Source: Acidobacteriota bacterium
Lineage (GTDB): Bacteria > Acidobacteriota > Vicinamibacteria > Vicinamibacterales > UBA2999
Reading direction: 5' to 3'
Assembly: GCA_016184455.1 (NCBI GenBank)
Contig: JACPCS010000147.1
Coordinates: 1 to 36,688, forward strand
DNA length: 36,688 nt
Shown: positions 32,360 to 36,688 of the stretch, one piece after another
Layout of the letters: each line of letters opens with the position of its first letter
Position numbering within the stretch: position 1 is the stretch's first letter
Position numbers and translations under genes: made by a program
The notes under the pieces: generated by a model
Database searches by the model: none
What the model was told of the DNA's origin: nothing
The model's input: the letters and a program-made list of their open reading frames with translations, nothing else

Positions 32360-32830
32360 TCAGCCGGACCTGTGACGCTGCTCGAGATAACCCTTCAACG
32401 AGTGGAGCGCGGTGAGCCAGCCGCTCGACATGACGTCGTAGTAGCGCGTCCAGCGCGGGTTCGTCTCGTCGTGGCCCGACTGCCGCAGGTGGAGCAGCGT
32501 GCCTGCGACCTCCCGCCCGCAGCGCGCCTCGAGCGCCATCGGGCCGATCGGATCGCCATCGGGTGGCTGCCAGTACAGATCCGCGAGGAAGAACTCGCGT
32601 CCCGGCGTGAACTCGATGACGGTGCCGTGGAACACGCCGCCGAGGCGGCCGAGCACGTCGTCGCGCCACTCGGTCGGCTCCCACTCCACGGCATAGCTGC
32701 CGAACGGCCGCGGCACGCAGACCGATCGAGACACGTCCCACCACGCGGCGAGCGCGTCGGCGTCGAAGAACGCGTCGAGCACGGCCGTCGGCGGCGCCTT
32801 GATGAGCAGACTGTGAACGAACTCGCGCAT
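32360..32830 (-). CDS. SRPBCC/AHSA1-like domain protein (156 aa)
   Basis: ATG 32830. The START-like fold is recognisable: an opening strand FVHSLLIKAPPTAVLDAFFDADALAAWW, a beta sheet with a GTVIEFTPGREFFLADLYWQPP-type segment, LHLRQSGH and the long C-terminal helix TRYYDVMSSGWLTALHSLKGYLEQ. Such proteins bind hydrophobic ligands or act as AHSA1-type co-chaperones; the W...HSLKGYLE ending matches the activator of Hsp90 ATPase homologue group. Eight bases separate it from the convergent pyruvate kinase gene. Confidence 0.88.
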   Translation of the reverse strand: MREFVHSLLIKAPPTAVLDAFFDADALAAWWDVSRSVCVPRPFGSYAVEWEPTEWRDDVLGRLGGVFHGTVIEFTPGREFFLADLYWQPPDGDPIGPMALEARCGREVAGTLLHLRQSGHDETNPRWTRYYDVMSSGWLTALHSLKGYLEQRHRSG

Positions 32831-32873
32831 GGCTGGGTTGGTTCATCCTGCATTGTGCCTTGATAATCGTGTC

Positions 32874-33731
32874 ATGCAGCCTACTGCCTATCGGAACAAG
32901 GAGTTTCTCGACAGCGAAGAAGCCCGTCCGCTGCGGATTCTGGCCGAATACCTCGAGCCGCTGCGGCGGTTCCGGGCTGAGAACATCCAGGACACGGTCG
33001 TCTTCTTCGGGTCGGCGCGGATCCACAGCCGCGAGCGCGCCGAGCAGGCGCTGCAGCGCATCCTGCATCGTCTCGCCGGCAAGGAGCCGTCGGAGCCCGA
33101 CGAGCACCTGCTGCGCGGACGCAAAGCGGTCGAGTGGTCGCGGTACTACGAGGAAGCACGCGAGCTCGCGAGGCGGCTGACCGAATGGTCGCTCGGGCTC
33201 GGCTCGCCGCGTCATCGGTTCGTCGTGGCCTCCGGAGGCGGCGCGGGCATCATGGAAGCAGCCAACCGCGGCGCCAACGAGGCGGGCGGCAAGACCGTCG
33301 GCCTCAATATCCGCCTGCCGTTGGAGCAGGGCGCGAACGCGTATATCAGCGAAGAGCTGCACTTCGAGTTCCACTACTTCTTCATGCGGAAGTTCTGGTT
33401 CGCCTATCTCGCCAAGGCGCTGGTCGTGTTCCCGGGCGGGTTCGGCACGCTCGACGAGATGTTCGAGATTCTGACGCTGATGCAGACCGAGAAGCTCGCC
33501 AAGCAGATCCAGATCATCCTCTACGGCACCGACTACTGGAACCGGATTCTCGATCTGGAGCCGATGGTGGAATGGGGAGCGATCAGTCCTGGCGATCTCC
33601 ACCTGCTGCAGCGCGCCGACACGCCCGTGCAGGCGTTCGAGCTGTTGAAGGCGCACCTGACTGCACACCACCTCGAGCCTCCCACGCCGCAGGAGGCGAA
33701 GGCGCCAGGCATCGCGAAGACGAGGTCTTAG
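32874..33731 (+). CDS. LOG family protein, probable nucleotide/cytokinin-type phosphoribohydrolase (285 aa)
   Basis: Starts at ATG 32874; a longer frame from 32829 lacks support. A Rossmann-like LOG domain is visible: TVVFFGSARI, FVVASGGGAGIMEAANRGA with the characteristic GGG, and the diagnostic PGGFGTLDEMFEILTLMQTEK (about residue 185, PGGxGTxxE). Family enzymes cut ribose 5'-phosphate from nucleoside monophosphates; cytokinin activation is only one case. The N-terminal about 45 residues with YLEPLRRFRAENIQDT and the insert before the LOG core belong to the larger bacterial subgroup. Its stop overlaps that of the convergent DUF1343 gene by four bases. Confidence 0.9.
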   Translation: MQPTAYRNKEFLDSEEARPLRILAEYLEPLRRFRAENIQDTVVFFGSARIHSRERAEQALQRILHRLAGKEPSEPDEHLLRGRKAVEWSRYYEEARELARRLTEWSLGLGSPRHRFVVASGGGAGIMEAANRGANEAGGKTVGLNIRLPLEQGANAYISEELHFEFHYFFMRKFWFAYLAKALVVFPGGFGTLDEMFEILTLMQTEKLAKQIQIILYGTDYWNRILDLEPMVEWGAISPGDLHLLQRADTPVQAFELLKAHLTAHHLEPPTPQEAKAPGIAKTRS

Positions 33732-34909
33732 TACAGCAAGTACGGTTTCCGCAGCCGCGCAAACTCCGCCTCGTCGTCCCGCCAGCTCGCCGCGATCTCG
33801 CTGATCGGTGCTTCCGCCTCGATCTGCCGCCGCAGTGCGTCCGATCCGGCAAGGATGTCGATGGGGAGCTTCTCGCGCTCGTACTCGTAGGGTGGCGGGC
33901 GCCAGCGGAATCCGGCAGGATCGAAGCGCCGGAACATCGCGATCAATGCGACACCGGTGAGCACGGGACGAAAGTCCTCCCGGTTCAGCACGTGGATCTG
34001 ACAGCCGCCGCAGGTCCGCTGCGCGTGCTTCTGGAACGTCGGCTCGAACACCGCCGGCCGGAAGTAGGCGCCCGGCAGGTCGAGCGCGTTCATCGCATCC
34101 GCAAACCGCTCCGCGTCAATGCCCGGCGCGCCCACCAGCTCGAACGGCCGCGTCGTCCCGCGTCCCTCGGAGAGCAGCGTGCCTTCGAAGAGCACCGTAC
34201 CGGGATAGACGATCGCGGCATCGAGCGTCGGCATGTTCGGCGACGGCATGACCCACGGCAGGCCCGTGTGGTCGCCGTACATGCCGCGGCGCCAGCGCTC
34301 CATGCGGACGATTTCGAGCGACGCGCCAATGCCGAAGTGCTCGTTGAACAGCGCGGCAAGCTCGGCCATCGTCATGCCGTGCCGCATCGGGATCGGAAAC
34401 TGGCCGACGAACGACTCGAACCCGGGCACCAGGCGCGCGCCCTCGATCTGCAGCCCGCCGATCGGGTTCGGTCGGTCGCAGACGATCGCGGGCACGCCGT
34501 GGCGCCCTGCGGCGCGCAGGCAATTCGCCATGGTGTAGATGAAGGTGTAGATCCGCGCGCCGACGTCCTGCAGATCCACCACCAGCACGTCGACCTCGCG
34601 CAGCATCTCCGCGGTCGGTTCGCGCGTCTCGCTGTACAGCGAGTAGACCGGCACGCGACGCACGGCATCCTCACCGTGCGCCGTCTCGACCATGTTGTCC
34701 TGCACGTCGGACCGGAACCCGTGCTGCGGCCCGAAGATGGCAGTCAGCCGAACGCCCTCGACCGAGGCGAGACGGTCGACGATGTGGCGGAAGGCATGGT
34801 CGACCGACGCGTGATTGCAGACGATGCCGACCCGCGCGCCGCGCAGGCGATCCGAGGCGAGCAGCACATCAGACCCGAGACGGACGACTCCCGGCAGCGT
34901 GGCGCGCAC
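33728..34909 (-). CDS. DUF1343/NamZ-like exo-beta-N-acetylmuramidase (393 aa)
   Basis: Starts at GTG 34909. Family marks are GIVCNHASVD (usual GLITNPTGVD-like opening), FGPQHGFR, VYSLYSETREPTAEML, DLQDVGARIYTFIYTMA, VCDRPNPIGG, RHGMTMAELAALFN, and MPTLDAAIVYPGTVLFEGTLLSEGRGTTRPFELVGAPG. This matches DUF1343, of which Bacillus subtilis YbbC (NamZ) is an exo-beta-N-acetylmuramidase of peptidoglycan recycling. Here no signal peptide is seen at this start, so the enzyme would be cytoplasmic unless an upstream start exists (none in frame is evident). It is divergent from the small exported protein gene. Confidence 0.92.
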   Translation of the reverse strand: MRATLPGVVRLGSDVLLASDRLRGARVGIVCNHASVDHAFRHIVDRLASVEGVRLTAIFGPQHGFRSDVQDNMVETAHGEDAVRRVPVYSLYSETREPTAEMLREVDVLVVDLQDVGARIYTFIYTMANCLRAAGRHGVPAIVCDRPNPIGGLQIEGARLVPGFESFVGQFPIPMRHGMTMAELAALFNEHFGIGASLEIVRMERWRRGMYGDHTGLPWVMPSPNMPTLDAAIVYPGTVLFEGTLLSEGRGTTRPFELVGAPGIDAERFADAMNALDLPGAYFRPAVFEPTFQKHAQRTCGGCQIHVLNREDFRPVLTGVALIAMFRRFDPAGFRWRPPPYEYEREKLPIDILAGSDALRRQIEAEAPISEIAASWRDDEAEFARLRKPYLLY

Positions 34910-34974
34910 CAGATGATTATGGTTGAGCTCGACGTCTACAGAAGACGTACACCTCGGCCGATACGCGCAACGTC

Positions 34975-35367
34975 ATGCTTCGTGTATCCCGGCCGTGGTG
35001 TGCTCTTCTCGTGCTGTGCATCGTGCATGGATTGCCGACGTCGGCGTTCGCGGAGGGCCCCGGGCTGAGCCTCCCGACGTTTGCCGCCGGCACGGCGTCC
35101 GCCGCGGACTGGGCGTCCACCTATCATGCGCTGAAGTACTACCGCGTCCGCGAATCGAACCCGCTGCTGCGGGCGCTCGATCATTCGCCGGGGTCGCTCG
35201 TCACCGTCGGCGCGGTCATCGACGCCGGTGCCTTCAGCGCGTGGAACCTGACGGTGGGGCGCAGGCACGAGCGCATGGCCGCCGCCGGCCTCTGGGCGGC
35301 GGCCGCGTTCCGCGCGTACCTCGTCTTCCACAACCTCCGGACTGCGAGCCGAGCCGCGCGCCGGTAG
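34975..35367 (+). CDS. Small exported or membrane protein (130 aa)
   Basis: ATG 34975 begins a signal peptide (LRVSRPWCALLVLCIVHGLPTSAFA). The remainder has weakly hydrophobic stretches (LPTFAAGTASAADWASTYHALKYY, SLVTVGAVIDAGAFSAWNLTV, AAGLWAAAAFRAYLVFHNLRT) separated by RVRESNPLLRAL. The 'DW.ST....K.....E.NP' pattern is seen in small membrane DUFs (DUF5658-like) of unknown job. The assignment to a specific family is not secure. One base separates its stop from the ATG at 35369. Confidence 0.68.
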   Translation: MLRVSRPWCALLVLCIVHGLPTSAFAEGPGLSLPTFAAGTASAADWASTYHALKYYRVRESNPLLRALDHSPGSLVTVGAVIDAGAFSAWNLTVGRRHERMAAAGLWAAAAFRAYLVFHNLRTASRAARR

Positions 35368-35383
35368 AATGGGCTCCGTCTTG

Positions 35384-35608
35384 ATGAGCGACGCGCGGCC
35401 GGTTGCCACGCTCTGGCGCCTGGCGCTGAACGACGCCTGCCTCTCCTGTACCGTCTACCGCCACGACGACAGCTTCGAGCTGCGCCTCGAGTCGTCCACC
35501 GCCGTCATCCTGACCGAGCACTTCGACCTCCAGCCGCGGATGCTCGCGCGCACCGAGGCGCTGCGCGCCTCCCTGAGGCGACGCGGCTGGCGCGAGATGT
35601 CCGACTAG
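35384..35608 (+). CDS. Small hypothetical protein (74 or 79 aa)
   Basis: Two ATGs in frame, 35369 and 35384; the second (MSDARPVATLWRL) gives a more usual N-terminus. The peptide looks like a compact alpha/beta domain: ATLWRLAL.D..LSCTVYRHDDSFELRLES...VILTEHF, then a helix (RMLARTEALRASLRRRGW). No motif is known to me. The stop overlaps that of the convergent DUF6496 gene by four bases. Confidence 0.6.
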   Translation: MSDARPVATLWRLALNDACLSCTVYRHDDSFELRLESSTAVILTEHFDLQPRMLARTEALRASLRRRGWREMSD

Positions 35609-36108
35609 GCCGCCGCGCGGCGGCGAGCCCGGGTCCGAGCCGCTTTGCGCGCGGCCGCCCGCCGCACCGCTGGACCTTTCGTCCGCACAGCCTTGCGCGC
35701 CGCTGCCCGTCGCGCGGTGCTCGGACGGCGGCGGGCCGCGCTTCTCGCCTGCCGCGCGAGCGCCTTGCGCGATGCGGCTCCCCGCGACTCGCGCCGCAGC
35801 GCCCGGCTCATCGCGCGGGCACGCGTCGCCGCCGGCCGCTGTCGTCCACGCCTGGCCGCGCGCGTCGCGTACTCGGCGCTCTGTCTCGTCTTCGCCTTCG
35901 CGCCTCTTGACGGCTTGGGGAGCTTCACCCCCGCGCGGCGTGCTTTCGACAGGCCGATCGCGATCACCTGCTTGGTCGACCGCGCACCGTGCTTCCCTTC
36001 GCGGATGTGGTGCATCTCCTCTCGGACGAACTCGCCGGCTTGTGACGTCGGCGCCTTCCCCTGACGCTTCGCGCGCTGGGCGCGTTCCATCGTCTCCTTC
36101 TCGAGCAT
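35605..36108 (-). CDS. DUF6496 protein with long Arg/Ala-rich basic tail (167 aa)
   Basis: ATG 36108 with Shine-Dalgarno AAGGAG. The N-terminal about 70 residues contain GEFVREEMHHIREGKHGARSTKQVIAIGLSKARRAGVKLP, which I recognise as the DUF6496 core. The rest is low-complexity Arg/Ala/Lys sequence (AARRAAARKA repeats), like histone H1-like or DNA-compacting proteins. It should bind nucleic acid, in the cytoplasm. The tail length is likely to vary between strains. Confidence 0.85.
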   Translation of the reverse strand: MLEKETMERAQRAKRQGKAPTSQAGEFVREEMHHIREGKHGARSTKQVIAIGLSKARRAGVKLPKPSRGAKAKTRQSAEYATRAARRGRQRPAATRARAMSRALRRESRGAASRKALARQARSAARRRPSTARRAAARKAVRTKGPAVRRAAARKAARTRARRRAAA

Positions 36109-36193
36109 TGCGTTTCTCCTTGAGGCTCGCGGTGTCTACACCTGAACCGTCGCGAGCCATTGTTTCGACTACGCAAGATCCGAACCGCCAGCA

Positions 36194-36223
36194 CCCCAAC
36201 GCGCTGAGATACGCGCGTTGGGG
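36194..36223. other. Perfect 11-bp hairpin between divergent genes
   Basis: CCCCAACGCGC (36194-36204) and GCGCGTTGGGG (36213-36223) pair perfectly around an eight-base loop, 72 bases before the panE-like ATG. Since both neighbours are transcribed away from this gap, a terminator is not needed here. It may be a regulatory site or a dispersed palindrome. Confidence 0.5.
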
Positions 36224-36295
36224 GTCCCGTCGCGGCGTGCCGTGTAGGTGGGCTATGCTCATCAACGGGCTTCGGGCGTCCACAACGGGAACCAC

Positions 36296-36688
36296 ATGAA
36301 GATTGCGGTCATGGGATCGGGCGGGCTCGGCGGTCTGTACGGCGGCCGGCTGGCCCACGCGGCATACGACGTGTCGTTCATCGCGCGCGGTGCGCACCTC
36401 GCCGCCATGCGCGACCATGGGCTCCGGATCGACAACGAGCCGCACGGCAGCATTCACGTGCCGCGCGTGTCCGCGACCGACGACCCCTCGTCCGTCGGCC
36501 TCGTCGACCTCGTGCTCATCGCGGTCAAGCTCTGGGATACCGAGAGCGCCGTGCAGGCGATCCGGCCGATGGTGGGGCCGCACACGACCGTCATGTCGCT
36601 GCAGAACGGCGTCTTGAAAGACGACACGCTGCGCAGCGCCTTCGGCGAGGCGGCGGTCATGGGTGCGGTCGCGTACGTGGCGACGCAG
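36296..36688 (+). CDS. Ketopantoate reductase family, N-terminal part (3' end outside window)
   Basis: The start is ATG 36296 with GGGA upstream. The 131 visible residues are a Rossmann NADP-binding domain: MKIAVMGSGGLGGLYGGRLA (GxGxxG), VSFIARGAHLAAMRDHGLRI, VLIAVKLWDTESAVQAIRPM and VMSLQNGVLKDD (the SLQNG of PanE). Known reaction for PanE: NADPH-dependent reduction of 2-dehydropantoate to pantoate in coenzyme A synthesis. The family also includes other 2-ketoacid reductases, so a gene symbol is not given. The C-terminal helical domain lies beyond the window. Confidence 0.9.
   Translation, partial: MKIAVMGSGGLGGLYGGRLAHAAYDVSFIARGAHLAAMRDHGLRIDNEPHGSIHVPRVSATDDPSSVGLVDLVLIAVKLWDTESAVQAIRPMVGPHTTVMSLQNGVLKDDTLRSAFGEAAVMGAVAYVATQ

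Noticed and set aside
30930..33671. Minus-strand open frame of 913 codons across pyruvate kinase, SRPBCC and LOG genes
   Set aside because: It is antisense to two strongly supported plus-strand genes, has low-complexity Arg/Ala-rich translation and no domain; such frames arise in GC-rich coding DNA.
33134..35068. Plus-strand frame of 644 codons through the LOG gene and opposite DUF1343
   Set aside because: Shadow of two well supported genes; the translation is Arg/His/Asp-rich without motifs.
1..36688. CRISPR array, rRNA genes, insertion sequences or phage structural genes
   Set aside because: No regularly spaced repeats, rRNA motifs, transposases or phage proteins were seen; the only mobile-element gene is the recombinase fragment at the left end.

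Overview
The window is a GC-rich chromosomal segment in which genes are tightly packed and often overlap by 1-4 bases (ATGA, TGATG or GTGA junctions). GTG and TTG starts are common. The gene types fit Acidobacteriota, probably a Vicinamibacteria/Luteitalea-like lineage: TonB receptors with a carboxypeptidase-type regulatory domain, paired M16 peptidases, AddAB-like recombination proteins, an alpha/beta hydrolase of ABHD18 type, a DUF1343/NamZ protein and a DUF6496 basic protein. This placement is inferred from gene content and style only; there is no rRNA or other phylogenetic marker here.

Layout. (1) 1-0.6 kb: the C-terminal end of a large serine recombinase, whose reading frame runs into the 3' half of a tRNA-Ala(GGC) gene on the other strand. 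(2) 0.7-11.4 kb, mostly plus strand: a small unknown protein, a secreted helical protein, an addB-like nuclease gene with an apparent frameshift and three in-frame 24-bp repeats, an addA-like helicase-nuclease, a DUF488 protein, a small zinc ribbon, a J-domain-less DnaJ-like protein, a membrane protein and an Mrp/ApbC ATPase that lacks its usual C-terminal tail. (3) 11.4-25.4 kb, entirely minus strand: a 14-kb metal-acquisition island. (4) 25.4-36.7 kb: two M16 peptidases, a hydrolase, an amidase with a small partner ORF, pyruvate kinase, SRPBCC, LOG-family, DUF1343/NamZ-like, small unknown and DUF6496 genes, and the start of a ketopantoate reductase gene.

The island is the most interesting part. 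In order of transcription it holds an iron(III) ABC transporter (ATPase, binding protein, fused permease). Next come an outer-membrane beta-barrel, an FMN-binding secreted protein, a four-helix b-type cytochrome-like protein and ApbE flavin transferase. Last come a TonB receptor, an exported two-domain CbiX-like (sirohydrochlorin chelatase-like) protein, a Cys-containing mini-protein, a His-rich exported protein and a second TonB receptor with a His-rich segment. A 75-bp segment, identical at 69 of 75 positions by eye, carries a minus-strand sigma-70-like promoter and a perfect 7-1-7 palindrome (TGAGACTGAGTCTCA). One copy lies before the ABC operon and one before the barrel/flavin-reductase operon. 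The simplest reading is one metal-responsive (Fur/DtxR-like) regulon that couples extracytoplasmic flavin-based ferric reduction to Fe(III) import. The CbiX-like/TonB/His-rich block may be a second, undescribed module for a metal or metallo-tetrapyrrole. These roles are inferred from families and gene order.
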